In this document: positions 39,394-48,454 of the stretch, piece after piece
How the letters are laid out: every line of letters begins with the position of its first letter
Position numbering within the stretch: position 1 is the first letter of the stretch
Assembly (NCBI RefSeq): GCF_900112665.1
Contig: NZ_FOMN01000002.1
Span: 248,001 to 312,000 of the forward strand
DNA from: Lactobacillus bombicola
GTDB lineage: Bacteria; Bacillota; Bacilli; Lactobacillales; Lactobacillaceae
Length of the DNA stretch: 64,000 nt
Direction: 5' to 3'
Translations under genes and position numbers: made by a program
Notes under the pieces: generated by a model
The model's input: the letters and a program-made list of their open reading frames with translations, nothing else
The model's database searches: none
Told to the model about the DNA's origin: nothing

Positions 39394-40149
39394 TTAAACA
39401 TAATTAATCGAAATTGAGACAAATCTACTTGATCCTTGCAGAATTACCGTTGGACCATTGCCTTTTGCTGTACCATTAATTTCTACTTCACCCAAAATAG
39501 TAGCTAAATTGTCCTTAAGTTGCCATGACAATGGCAAGTAGATTGCAACCTCACTCATTAAAGCATTGACATTAATTATCACCGTATCGCCAGCCGGTTT
39601 AGCAGAATCTAGATAAACACTAGTTGTACCCATTGTTGAATTAATAGTGACTGTTTCTAAGTTTTGTGAATGAACGTAGCGCGAAACTTCCGATAATTTT
39701 TGGTTAATCACGATATGACGCTCATCATTTTCACTGTCGTCATCACCAAAATCACTTTTGGTAGAGGTGAATTCGCCCTCCGTCCAGCCTCTGCTTTGAC
39801 GCTTATTGAAAAAATAAGATGTGTGATAGTGATGCCAGCTTTTTGCAAAAATCAAATGTAATCCCGCATACACTAAACAAGTTGCTAAAAGTAACGTCCA
39901 CGGAACAATACTAGTGATGTGTAGTGGCTCAGCATAAACAATCAATAAAAAGGCGACTGAAAATACTGTACCAAATAAATTATGATTAACGAGGCTATTG
40001 ATTAAGCTTACTGCAAAAATTACTGTCCAAAAAATAGTGGCCAAGCCTAAATGAAAAGATAAAAGCTGTAATTGATTAAGAATTAAGAAAACGGCTGCTG
40101 CCACTAAACCAATGCCCCACAAAATTTCTTTAATCTTTTGTTTTCTCAT
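39394..40149 (-). CDS. LiaF-like membrane protein
   Basis: 251 residues: about four membrane helices in the first 110 residues, an acidic linker (SDFGDDDSENDE) and a C-terminal beta-rich domain of repeated NSTMGTTSVYLDSAK and GEVEINGTAKGNGPT type, as in LiaF/VraT and other cell-envelope stress proteins. The start ATG overlaps the stop of the LytTR gene by 4 bp, so the two are coupled. The pair may form a membrane-linked regulatory module. Family assignment rests on the C-terminal pattern only. Confidence 0.65.
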   Translation of the reverse strand: MRKQKIKEILWGIGLVAAAVFLILNQLQLLSFHLGLATIFWTVIFAVSLINSLVNHNLFGTVFSVAFLLIVYAEPLHITSIVPWTLLLATCLVYAGLHLIFAKSWHHYHTSYFFNKRQSRGWTEGEFTSTKSDFGDDDSENDERHIVINQKLSEVSRYVHSQNLETVTINSTMGTTSVYLDSAKPAGDTVIINVNALMSEVAIYLPLSWQLKDNLATILGEVEINGTAKGNGPTVILQGSSRFVSISINYV

Positions 40150-40604
40150 GATAAGGACCTTCTCTCATTTAATTTATCACTCAAATTATGATAATAACGG
40201 CGCGAAACGTAAACAACTTTGTAAGAATCTCGAAAATGTACTTGGCAATTAGAAATTGATCTAGTCAATGCATAAACCTGTTTTAAATTTAAAATAGTTG
40301 ATTTAGAAACACGCATAAACTGCCAGCTAAGCAATTTCTCTAATTCATATAATTTATAATTAACGCTAAAAGAATTACCTTTTGTATGCGCAACTACTTG
40401 ACGACCTTCCGTTTCCAAAAATAGAATATCATCTAAATTTAAATAGTATGTCAGCTCATTTTTGTAACATTCTAGTTGATTGGGTCGTTCACTTAATTCT
40501 TGCAGTTGCCGATAGATTTCTTCCACTTCGGCTGTTAATTCTGGTGCCTGAATAGTAACCATTGTTTCAGCAGTATCCGCATTCAAATCAATTTTAACTT
40601 TCAA
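40146..40604 (-). CDS. LytTR-domain DNA-binding regulator
   Basis: 152 residues starting at TTG 40604, which has AGGTGAGAG just before it; a GTG three codons earlier lies within that site. Residues about 48-148 form a LytTR domain (DDILFLETEGRQVVAHT, FMRVSKSTILNLKQV, VYVSRRYYHNL). There is no receiver domain, so it is not a standard response regulator; LytTR proteins of this size usually come with a membrane partner, here probably the LiaF-like protein it overlaps. Confidence 0.8.
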   Translation of the reverse strand: MKVKIDLNADTAETMVTIQAPELTAEVEEIYRQLQELSERPNQLECYKNELTYYLNLDDILFLETEGRQVVAHTKGNSFSVNYKLYELEKLLSWQFMRVSKSTILNLKQVYALTRSISNCQVHFRDSYKVVYVSRRYYHNLSDKLNERRSLS

Positions 40605-40789
40605 AACTCTCACCTGCCCTTCAATTGGTAATTTTAATTAAACCCTAATTTAAACATAAAAGCCAGCAACATGGTGCAAGTGGTTCCTTTATCTAAGTAA
40701 GCGGTCAATTTTAATAAGTGAATATAATAGTCATAATTTTTTTACAAGTAATTGAAAAGATTCTGCCAAGAAAGATAACCCGCTAATAA

Positions 40790-41635
40790 TTAACCATTTT
40801 GTTTTTTTAAAAATCGTTCTAATTCTTTGCCATACTCAGGCATACCCAATAAAGAAAAATTCTCAATTGCTATTTGGCAAATATCTAAATATTTATCTTC
40901 TGCTTTGTAATGATACCCAATCATATTTTTGAATAACAAAATGACATTTTTATAAAAAAACAATTCAGGTTTAGTATCGATTTGATCTGCAGCTATAATT
41001 AAAAAGTGTGTTGCATCATATTCATTCTCTTCAATACACTGAATTAATAAATTACCAATAACAGTTAGAACCATTGCCAACGTCTTCACATCATTGGATC
41101 CTTGGAATTGCTTAATTATCCTTCTAGTAATTAACATATTACTTTCAAGATCATAAAACATCATAAAATTGCAATACAGCACTAACTTAGACTTATCAAA
41201 ATTAGGTCTACTAAATATTTCATCTTTTAGAGCCTTTTTTTCTGTATCATTTAAATCTTCATTATTTACATTAGCAATATAAGCATCCAGATAAAGTAAG
41301 TCAGTCTCCTTATTTGGCAAATCACTTTTATCAACAAATTTTTTTAACTTCACCAATTCATCTTTTGAATTCCGATAATAGGCATCGTTAATCACCGTCA
41401 TTAATTCACGTTCTTGATTATATTTTGATTGTTTAGAATTATTTAGTTCACCAAAAAAATCAAGTAAAGAGACAGAATTATAACTCAGTAAACTTATTAA
41501 ATCTTCTGCAGAAATACGATGAATATCTTTTTCTACCTTAGAGTAATAGGAAGGACTTACAATATCCCCAATCCACTCTCGTTGAGTTTTTTCTTTATTC
41601 AGTCGAAATTTTCTTAATAAGCTACCAATAGTCAT
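40790..41635 (-). CDS. Rgg/MutR-type transcriptional regulator
   Basis: 281 residues from ATG 41635, chosen because GGAG precedes it and the helix-turn-helix begins directly (MTIGSLLRKFRLNKEKTQREW). HTH about 1-62, followed by an all-helical TPR-like region to the end (with YSKVEKDIHRISAEDLISLL), as in Rgg/GadR/MutR regulators that bind short peptides. Very A+T-rich. It is divergent from an MFS gene of much higher G+C, its most likely target. No convincing peptide pheromone gene is adjacent. Confidence 0.8.
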   Translation of the reverse strand: MTIGSLLRKFRLNKEKTQREWIGDIVSPSYYSKVEKDIHRISAEDLISLLSYNSVSLLDFFGELNNSKQSKYNQERELMTVINDAYYRNSKDELVKLKKFVDKSDLPNKETDLLYLDAYIANVNNEDLNDTEKKALKDEIFSRPNFDKSKLVLYCNFMMFYDLESNMLITRRIIKQFQGSNDVKTLAMVLTVIGNLLIQCIEENEYDATHFLIIAADQIDTKPELFFYKNVILLFKNMIGYHYKAEDKYLDICQIAIENFSLLGMPEYGKELERFLKKQNG

Positions 41636-41739
41636 AATTTTCTCCATTCCTGTTACTTGCAATACTATATTTTTAATTTTTATTACGCCTGAATTTATTT
41701 TTCCCAGTCAGTATTAATATTATATTTGTTCGGATTCAC

Positions 41740-41846
41740 TTGCCTCTTTCTTATTTAACTATAAAGTTTCGAATACGACATTTTTATATTTGAAATTATA
41801 GCCTATTTATAATAAAAATATCATCAAATTAAGAAATGAGAGGCAA
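41740..41846 (+). repeat. Separated inverted repeat covering the MFS ribosome site
   Basis: TTGCCTCT-TTCTTA at 41740-41753 is complementary to TAAGAA and AGAGGCAA at 41830-41846. The downstream arm includes the GAGAGG ribosome site of the MFS gene. If transcription starts before 41740, the site could be masked by pairing. Confidence 0.45.
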
Positions 41847-41851
41847 ATATT

Positions 41852-43081
41852 ATGAACATCTTTTTAAAGAATAAAAACTATAGAAAATTTACTCTTGCCA
41901 GCTGGTTATCTGGTGCAGGCAACATCCTTTTCTACCTGGCTCTCATGACTTATGCTAGCAAATTGAAAAATTATTCCTTGGCCTTATCTTTGATTGCGAT
42001 TACCGAGTCACTACCAGACTTAATTCAAAGTCTCAGTGGCTACCTGGCCGACCGGACACATAATAAGTACCGCGTACTTGTCTGGCTTGCAGTCATTCGC
42101 TTTGCTTTGTATATGCTGGTAGGTCTGCTCTTTGTCACCAATATTGCCGGCTGGAACCTGGTTTTAATGGTTGTCGGACTCAACTTTGTATCTGATCTCT
42201 CCGGCATGTACTCTAGCGGTTTACAAACGCCCTTAATTGTCGGCCTAGTCGGTGAAAATGAAATGGCTGAAGCCCAGGGCTTTACCAGTGGCGTATCCCA
42301 ACTAATTACGCTAGTTGCCCAGTTTGTCGGTTCCGGTCTCCTGCTCTTCATGTCATATTCAGAACTAGCCGTGGTCAATGCCCTAACTTTTTTAGCAGCT
42401 GGCTTACTCTATGCCAACATTGGCGCAAGTGTTCGTAAGCAGCTGCCTAACCAGAAAGAAGAAGTCAATGACCAAAACTTTTTTGCCACGATTGGTTCAT
42501 CACTCAAGCAAGTACGGCAAGCCCAAGGACTCCTAACAATTGTTTTAGTTATAGCCATGCTTAACGGCCTACTCAGCTCTGTTGAGCCATTAATTTCAAT
42601 CGTTATTGCCGGCAATAAAAATATGTTTATTGGCAACTATAGTTTCACCATTGCACTCCTAGGCGCCACGGCCGCAATCGGCTTAGCTCTTGGTAGTGCA
42701 GTTGGCACCCAACTCCTTAAAAGTACTTCACTTTTTCAGTTATCTTTATTATCTACCGTTAACAGTGCTATTATGGCCATTGCAATTCTAAATAAGAGCA
42801 TCATAGCTTGCCTAATTTTAATGACCACCCTTGGTTTCTTAGCTGGTACGAGCAGTCCTAAGTTAATGCAATGGTTGGTTATCTCCGTAGACCGCAAAAT
42901 TTTAGCTTCCTCAGCAGGGCTTTTAAACACCATCTTAGCAATTGCTGGTCCATTAATGACTACCTTATTTACCTCTATTGCCGGTGTAATCAACGTTACC
43001 TACGCCTTATACGGTGTTTTAGCTCTTAGTGTCATAGTTTTCATTGTTACTCTAATCGTAATGATTAAGGTCAATAAATAG
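41852..43081 (+). CDS. MFS transporter, likely exporter
   Basis: 409 residues, about twelve membrane helices, with motif-A-like GYLADRTHNKYRVL between helices 2 and 3, typical of the MFS_3/enterobactin-exporter-like and macrolide-efflux-like group. GAGAGG lies 8 bases before the ATG. Base composition is unlike the surroundings: 29 of 60 bases at 42121-42180 and 35 of 60 at 42661-42720 are G or C, against 14 of 60 in the Rgg gene at 41221-41280. This suggests acquisition from a higher-G+C source. Divergent from the Rgg regulator; substrate unknown. Confidence 0.8.
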   Translation: MNIFLKNKNYRKFTLASWLSGAGNILFYLALMTYASKLKNYSLALSLIAITESLPDLIQSLSGYLADRTHNKYRVLVWLAVIRFALYMLVGLLFVTNIAGWNLVLMVVGLNFVSDLSGMYSSGLQTPLIVGLVGENEMAEAQGFTSGVSQLITLVAQFVGSGLLLFMSYSELAVVNALTFLAAGLLYANIGASVRKQLPNQKEEVNDQNFFATIGSSLKQVRQAQGLLTIVLVIAMLNGLLSSVEPLISIVIAGNKNMFIGNYSFTIALLGATAAIGLALGSAVGTQLLKSTSLFQLSLLSTVNSAIMAIAILNKSIIACLILMTTLGFLAGTSSPKLMQWLVISVDRKILASSAGLLNTILAIAGPLMTTLFTSIAGVINVTYALYGVLALSVIVFIVTLIVMIKVNK

Positions 43082-43101
43082 CAATTACTTATGAGTATTA
43101 A

Positions 43102-43130
43102 AAAAAGAGTAATTCATTTACTCTTTTTTA
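43102..43130. terminator. Terminator after the MFS gene
   Basis: AAAAAGAGTAAA/TTTACTCTTTTT around a 5-base loop; usable from both strands. Confidence 0.85.
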
Positions 43131-43352
43131 TTAATTATTTAATATCCAAATAATTTGTGCTATAAATCGTGTGGTTGTATCACTAAAGCAATAAACAATA
43201 ATTTTAATATTGCCAGCTTGAGCAGAAATCAATATACTTTTTAACACAGCTGCATGCAAATGTGCAGTTTTTTTATTGTTAGTTTTTTCGTACATGCGCT
43301 CTAGTACTAAGTGACCAATACGATCGAATCCATTAATACCTATATATAGAAT
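43131..43352 (-). pseudogene. Decayed glyceraldehyde-3-phosphate dehydrogenase-like fragment
   Basis: A minus-strand frame without a start codon in the right place reads GINGFDRIGHLVLERMYEK, very like the NAD-binding N terminus of GAPDH (xIGINGFGRIGRLVLR), and after an unrelated or deleted middle ends RFIAQIIWILNN, reminiscent of the GAPDH C terminus (SFTAQMVRTL). About 74 codons remain of an expected 330, and the region starts only 24 bases after the purB stop. I read it as the remains of an internally deleted gap gene copy; the C-terminal match is weak. Confidence 0.45.
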
Positions 43353-43375
43353 ATTTAAAATTATTAAATTAGATT

Positions 43376-44671
43376 TTATTCTAATCCAACCTTTTTAAAA
43401 ATTTCATCGACATGACGTAAATGATAATGATAATCAAACGCATCGTTCACGTCTTCTTGTGAAAGATAATTCATAATTTGACTATCTTCAACTAGCTTTT
43501 TAAATGAAAGACCATTATTCCAAGACTTAGCCGTCAATTTTTGCACCATGTCATAAGCTGTTTCACGTGATAATCCTGCTTCATCAATTAATTTAAGTAA
43601 TAATCTTTGAGAATATATCAAACCATAAGTTTTATCCATATTCTGACGCATAGTGTTGGGAAAAACATCCAGGTTAGTTAAGATGCGATTGAATCTAGTT
43701 AACATATAGTCAATGCCACTTGTTGCATCAGGTAAAATAATTCGCTCAGCGCTAGAATGGGAGATATCACGTTCATGCCAAAGAGCAACATCTTCGTAAG
43801 CAGTAAGCATTTGCCCTCTTAAAACTCGAGCCATCCCACATAGATTTTCTGAACCAATCGGATTACGTTTATGTGGCATCGCCGAAGACCCCTTTTGACC
43901 AGCACGAAAATGTTCTTCAACTTCATGAATTTCTGATCTTTGTAAACCGCGTATTTCCGTGGCCCAATTTTCAATACTAGTTGCAATCAGAGCCATCGTA
44001 GCAATATATTCTGCATGTAAGTCACGTGGTAAAATTTGGCTTGTAATTGGTTGCTGCGTCAAATCTAATTGCTTTAAAACACTGGTCTCAACTGCAGGTA
44101 AAACATTAGCAAAAGTACCAACTGCACCAGAAATCTTCCCCGATTCAACCCCATGGGCAGCATGTTCAAAACGCTCAATATCTCGGTTAATTTCTGCATA
44201 CCACCGTGCTAATTTCAAGCCAAAAGTTGTTGGCTCAGCCTGTACCCCGTGAGTCCGTCCCATTTCAACTGTATTTTTATATTTAATAGCTTTTTGGGCA
44301 ATTGTTTGTCGTAACAGCAGTAAATCTTGCCGGATTAGTTTATCAGCTTGTTTTAAAAGGTAACCTTGAGCCGTATCTACTACATCAGTAGAGGTCAGCC
44401 CATAATGGACCCACTTTTTTTCTGGTCCAAGACTCTCAGAAACTGCCCGCGTAAAGGCAACCACATCATGATGAGTAACTTGTTCCAATTCATTCACTCG
44501 TTCAACAGTAAAATTAGCATTTTGAGCAATTTTAGTTGCCTCATTTTTAGGTATCGTACCAACTTCACTCCATGCATTAGTAGCAGCAATTTCTACCTTT
44601 AACCAGGCTGCATACTTGTTTTTAGTTGACCAAATTTTACCCATTTCTGGGCGTGTATAACGTTCTAACAT
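43376..44671 (-). CDS. purB: Adenylosuccinate lyase
   Basis: 431 residues with the start MLERYTRPEMGKIWS, THHDVVAF near 65, MGRTHGVQAEP near 140 (His base region), and the signature GSSAMPHKRNP near 263. It converts adenylosuccinate to AMP plus fumarate, and SAICAR to AICAR. It follows purA by 3 bp in the same direction, so purA-purB form an operon for AMP synthesis from IMP. No other de novo purine gene is in the window. Confidence 0.97.
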   Translation of the reverse strand: MLERYTRPEMGKIWSTKNKYAAWLKVEIAATNAWSEVGTIPKNEATKIAQNANFTVERVNELEQVTHHDVVAFTRAVSESLGPEKKWVHYGLTSTDVVDTAQGYLLKQADKLIRQDLLLLRQTIAQKAIKYKNTVEMGRTHGVQAEPTTFGLKLARWYAEINRDIERFEHAAHGVESGKISGAVGTFANVLPAVETSVLKQLDLTQQPITSQILPRDLHAEYIATMALIATSIENWATEIRGLQRSEIHEVEEHFRAGQKGSSAMPHKRNPIGSENLCGMARVLRGQMLTAYEDVALWHERDISHSSAERIILPDATSGIDYMLTRFNRILTNLDVFPNTMRQNMDKTYGLIYSQRLLLKLIDEAGLSRETAYDMVQKLTAKSWNNGLSFKKLVEDSQIMNYLSQEDVNDAFDYHYHLRHVDEIFKKVGLE

Positions 44672-44674
44672 AAT

Positions 44675-45964
44675 TTATTTTTCCCAAGGATTTTGTAAAA
44701 CAATAGTTTGTTCCCGCTCTGGTCCGACCGAGACTGTTACTAAAGGAACCCCCACCACTTCTGTTATCCGTTGCAAAAATTTTTGGGCATTTTCTGGCAA
44801 ATCTTGCCAAGTTTTGACGTTGGTAATATCTTCTTGCCATGCTGGTAGCTCTTCATAAACTGGCTTGCAGCGCGCCAGTTCTTTTAAGCTTGCTGGATAA
44901 TAGTCAATTTGCTTGCCGTCCAATTCATATGCAATAGCAATCTTAACTTTATCAAAGCCACTAAAAATATCTAATAAGTTCAAACTTAAGGCATTAATGC
45001 CCGCAACTCGCTTTGCATGACGCAAGGCAACTGCATCAAACCAGCCAATACGGCGTGGTCGACCAGTAACTGTACCATATTCATGCGCCGTTTCGCGAAT
45101 ACGATCACCAGTCTGATCAAATAATTCGGTAGGAAATGGACCGGCTCCGACTCTTGTAGTGTAAGCCTTACATACACCAATTACGGTATCTAAACGATTA
45201 GCACCAACACCAATGCCACTAGTTAAACCACCTGAAATTGTATTTGAAGATGTTACAAAAGGATAGGTCCCTTCATCAAGATCAAGCATAATTCCTTGTG
45301 CTCCTTCAAAAAGGACTTTTTCATTTTGATCAAGTGCTTGATTGACTAAAACTGAGGTGTCAGTTACATATTTTTTAATTTTTTGTCCATATTCATAATA
45401 AGTAGCAAAAATATCATCAAAGTTAAGTTCTGGCTTGTGATAAATTTGAGTAAATAAGGCATTCTTTTCCTTTAAATTAGCACTTAATTTTGTGGCAAAA
45501 GTATCTTTTTCAAGTAAATCACAGACGCGAATTCCAATTCTAGAAGCCTTATCCATATAGGCTGGACCAATTCCATTTTTAGTTGTACCAATTTTATTGT
45601 CACCTTTTGATTCTTCTTGGTATTCATCTTGCTTAATATGATAGGGCATAATGACATGTGCACGGTTAGAAATTCGCAGTTTACCAGTATCAATGCCATT
45701 TTCAGTTAAATTTTCTAATTCTGCTAATAAAACTTCTGGATTAATAACTACCCCATTACCAATAATGGCTCCTTTAGCTGCTGCAAAAATTCCGGACGGG
45801 AGTAAACGCATTTTAAAAGACTTATCATTAATTTCGATTGTATGTCCTGCATTATTGCCACCATTGGAACGAACTGCATATGAAGCTTCTTTACTTAGAA
45901 AATCCGTAATTTTCCCTTTTCCTTCATCGCCCCATTGACTACCAACTACTGCAATTGCTGTCAT
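44675..45964 (-). CDS. purA: Adenylosuccinate synthetase
   Basis: 429 residues from ATG 45964 ([18 protein letters not shown]) after GAGGTGG; a longer frame lacks a ribosome site. The GTP-binding GDEGKGK, NNAGHTI (with catalytic His), [18 protein letters not shown] and [18 protein letters not shown] motifs are intact. It makes adenylosuccinate from IMP, aspartate and GTP. Start of the purA-purB operon, divergent from guaC, so one intergenic region controls both arms of purine nucleotide interconversion. Confidence 0.97.
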   Translation of the reverse strand: MTAIAVVGSQWGDEGKGKITDFLSKEASYAVRSNGGNNAGHTIEINDKSFKMRLLPSGIFAAAKGAIIGNGVVINPEVLLAELENLTENGIDTGKLRISNRAHVIMPYHIKQDEYQEESKGDNKIGTTKNGIGPAYMDKASRIGIRVCDLLEKDTFATKLSANLKEKNALFTQIYHKPELNFDDIFATYYEYGQKIKKYVTDTSVLVNQALDQNEKVLFEGAQGIMLDLDEGTYPFVTSSNTISGGLTSGIGVGANRLDTVIGVCKAYTTRVGAGPFPTELFDQTGDRIRETAHEYGTVTGRPRRIGWFDAVALRHAKRVAGINALSLNLLDIFSGFDKVKIAIAYELDGKQIDYYPASLKELARCKPVYEELPAWQEDITNVKTWQDLPENAQKFLQRITEVVGVPLVTVSVGPEREQTIVLQNPWEK

Positions 45965-46038
45965 TTTATCCACCTCATACAAAAATATACCAATATAACA
46001 TGAATAGTTTAGCAATTTACTTTATGATAGTCAAATAG

Positions 46039-46083
46039 AAATACGAATTATTATAGATTATTTGTTATAAATGGTTCGATTTT
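46039..46083. promoter_or_regulatory. Candidate PurR boxes between purA and guaC
   Basis: ATACGAAT (46041-46048) and the inverted ATGGTTCGAT (46071-46080) resemble paired PurBoxes (core CGAA) of Firmicute PurR, placed in the shared region between two purine genes. Spacing is somewhat long. Confidence 0.35.
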
Positions 46084-46155
46084 TAATTGACAAAATTAAA
46101 TAAATTTATTATAGTTGCTTTGGTTAACAGATATTTATTTAGGAGTATATTTTTT

Positions 46156-47148
46156 ATGAGTAATTATTTTAGCATGGAAGCCTTTGATTATGATGATATT
46201 CAGTTAGTACCAAATAAAGGAATCATCAAAAGTCGCCACGATGCTGATACTAGTATTAAATTTGGAAACCGAACATTTAAAATACCAGTGGTTCCAGCAA
46301 ATATGGAAAGTGTGATTAATGAAGATTTGGCAATCTGGCTCGCTAAAAATAACTACTATTATGTAATGCATCGCTTTCAACCAGAAAAGCGGCTTAGCTT
46401 TATTGAAATGATGCATCACATGGGCTTATTTGCATCTATTTCCGTGGGTATCAAAAAAGAAGAATATTCTTTTATTGATCAATTAGCTGAAAAAGATATT
46501 ATCCCTGAATACATTACTATCGATGTCGCACATGGACATTCTAATTTTGTAATTGAAATGATTAAGTACATTAAAGCCAAATTACCAGATACCTTTTTGA
46601 CTGCTGGTAATATTGCCACGCCTGAAGCTGTACGTGAACTAGAAAATGCTGGTGCTGATGCCACCAAAGTTGGCGTTGGACCTGGTCGAGCCTGCATCAC
46701 CAAATTAAAGACTGGGTTTGGAACTGGCGGTTGGCAACTAGCAGCGCTTAGAATGTGTAGTAAAGTTGCCAGCAAGCCGATCATTGCTGATGGCGGTATT
46801 CGTTATAATGGTGATATTGCCAAATCAATCCGCTTTGGCGCAACAATGGTCATGATTGGTTCAATGCTTGCTGGTCATGAAGAATCACCGGGCAATGTTA
46901 TTAAAATTAATGGTAAAACATACAAACAATATTGGGGATCAGCTTCTGAAGTTCAAAAGGGCGCTTATCGTAACGTTGAAGGTAAGCAAATGCTAGTTCC
47001 GTTTCGCGGATCAATTACTAATACCTTGAAGGAAATGCAAGAAGATTTACAGTCCGCGATTTCTTATGCAGGTGGCAACAATCTTAATTCCATTAGATTA
47101 GTCGATTACGTTATTGTAAAAAATACAATTTTAAATGGCGATAAATAA
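46156..47148 (+). CDS. guaC: GMP reductase
   Basis: 330 residues from ATG 46156 ([19 protein letters not shown]), which follows TAGGAG; upstream in-frame codons lack a site. IMPDH/GMPR barrel without CBS insertion: [22 protein letters not shown] holds the catalytic cysteine, followed by [22 protein letters not shown]. It reduces GMP to IMP with NADPH, which returns guanine nucleotides to the pool from which purA/purB make AMP. Confidence 0.95.
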   Translation: MSNYFSMEAFDYDDIQLVPNKGIIKSRHDADTSIKFGNRTFKIPVVPANMESVINEDLAIWLAKNNYYYVMHRFQPEKRLSFIEMMHHMGLFASISVGIKKEEYSFIDQLAEKDIIPEYITIDVAHGHSNFVIEMIKYIKAKLPDTFLTAGNIATPEAVRELENAGADATKVGVGPGRACITKLKTGFGTGGWQLAALRMCSKVASKPIIADGGIRYNGDIAKSIRFGATMVMIGSMLAGHEESPGNVIKINGKTYKQYWGSASEVQKGAYRNVEGKQMLVPFRGSITNTLKEMQEDLQSAISYAGGNNLNSIRLVDYVIVKNTILNGDK

Positions 47149-47222
47149 CTCTCAAAATATTTTTTTGATAAACTTTTATTTTAATGTGGTAATATTAAAA
47201 AAATTCCGTTAAAATAATATTT

Positions 47223-47264
47223 ATCTCAGTATTGTTAGGTAGTCAGTACTGAGATTTTTTTTTG
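47223..47264 (+). terminator. Intrinsic terminator after guaC
   Basis: ATCTCAGTA/TACTGAGAT with a 15-base loop and a run of nine T residues. Confidence 0.85.
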
Positions 47265-47404
47265 CAGTTTTTAATTAAAATCTATAAATAACAACGTAGC
47301 AATAAAACCACCCTGCCAAAATTATACTTATATATGTTATTGTTTTCATTAAATGCATTTGCTAAAATATACAACAAGTTTAAGTATAGAAAGATTTGAC
47401 AGAT

Positions 47405-48403
47405 ATGAAAACTACAAAAAAAGCTTTAGAATTTTTAGCTGTTAATTTTATTTTTTTATTAACAATTGGATTAGTTGGCTTTACCCCAAAAGTAACTGCA
47501 GCTACCAAAAGTGACGTTAAGGCAAATGTAACCAAAAAAGAAAATAAATATATAACTGATGATCAAATTAAGAAGATATTCGATATACTAAAACCTTCAT
47601 ATAGTAAATATTTTGCCGATTCAAAAACTAATAAGCAATCGAATAAAGGTGCATCTTCTAAGTCAAAGAAAAATAAAACACCTAATAAAAAGCCAAAGCA
47701 AAATAACAATGCTGCTACCTTTATGGACTTTCTTTCTACTAATAATTCACTGACTGCCGCCCAAAAAGCAGCTGCTAAAACAGCTGCTACTCTGCTCAGA
47801 ACTGGTAAATTAGGTAATAAATCAGCTCCTGTTTGGTTTAAAACTTACGTTGACTTGAATAGCGCAAAAGATGCTACCAGCATTAGTAACATTCAGGCTA
47901 CCCTTAAAAATTTGAGCAATGTTAATAAAGTACGTGCTCAACTTAAAGAAAAACAATTAAGAATTTCGCCCATTTTAACCGCACTTTCAATGATTGATGC
48001 AGATTATCAAAAGCATGGCACCTTAACTGAACCACAATATTATGAATATACGAATAATTTAGAAAACTTAGCTAGTGGAACTGATCCCGTCAAAAAATGG
48101 CTAAGTGAACAAGCTAATTGGAAAGCAAATGTCACTAAAACACCAAGCTTAGCACCTTACGAGTTTTCTCCTAATTGGAAGAACAATAAATATGGATATG
48201 CCGTTTATGGCGCTAATGGTTATAAAGAGTCAGGGCATTATTTAAACTTAGTGAACAAGAATCATTGTATCATGGGCATGGCGCATATGATTCCAAACAG
48301 TAAGGGATATGTCGATGTTTTTAATGCTGCAGATACCGGAACCGCAAGTTCTTTAAAAGTTAGTGAGTATAAAAAATTAATCACTGAATGGCTACATAAG
48401 TAA
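47405..48403 (+). CDS. Secreted protein of unknown function
   Basis: 332 residues from ATG 47405; an AGAAAG site lies 12 bases upstream. Signal peptide with cleavage after TAA (about residue 33), a helical segment, a low-complexity Lys/Asn/Ser linker (about 78-105), a helical domain (110-250) and a C-terminal part with SPNWKNNKYGYAVYGANGY and HCIMGMAHMIPN. No wall anchor, no catalytic motif I recognise. The pattern of linker plus helical domain suggests a surface or secreted binding protein. Single-gene unit. Confidence 0.7.
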   Translation: MKTTKKALEFLAVNFIFLLTIGLVGFTPKVTAATKSDVKANVTKKENKYITDDQIKKIFDILKPSYSKYFADSKTNKQSNKGASSKSKKNKTPNKKPKQNNNAATFMDFLSTNNSLTAAQKAAAKTAATLLRTGKLGNKSAPVWFKTYVDLNSAKDATSISNIQATLKNLSNVNKVRAQLKEKQLRISPILTALSMIDADYQKHGTLTEPQYYEYTNNLENLASGTDPVKKWLSEQANWKANVTKTPSLAPYEFSPNWKNNKYGYAVYGANGYKESGHYLNLVNKNHCIMGMAHMIPNSKGYVDVFNAADTGTASSLKVSEYKKLITEWLHK

Positions 48404-48404
48404 T

Positions 48405-48440
48405 TAAAAAAGCATTCATTTTAAAAATGAATGCTTTTTT
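48405..48440. terminator. Bidirectional terminator
   Basis: AAAAAAGCATTCATT and its complement with a 5-base loop, between the secreted protein gene and the end of the lysine operon. Confidence 0.9.
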
Positions 48441-48454
48441 AATACCATTTTTAG

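Noticed and set aside
40670-40699. Nine-codon plus-strand ORF MVQVVPLSK as a signalling peptide
   Set aside because: No ribosome site and not hydrophobic enough for an Rgg-type pheromone.
46016-46155. Purine riboswitch before guaC
   Set aside because: No purine-aptamer consensus is visible; only PurBox-like CGAA elements.
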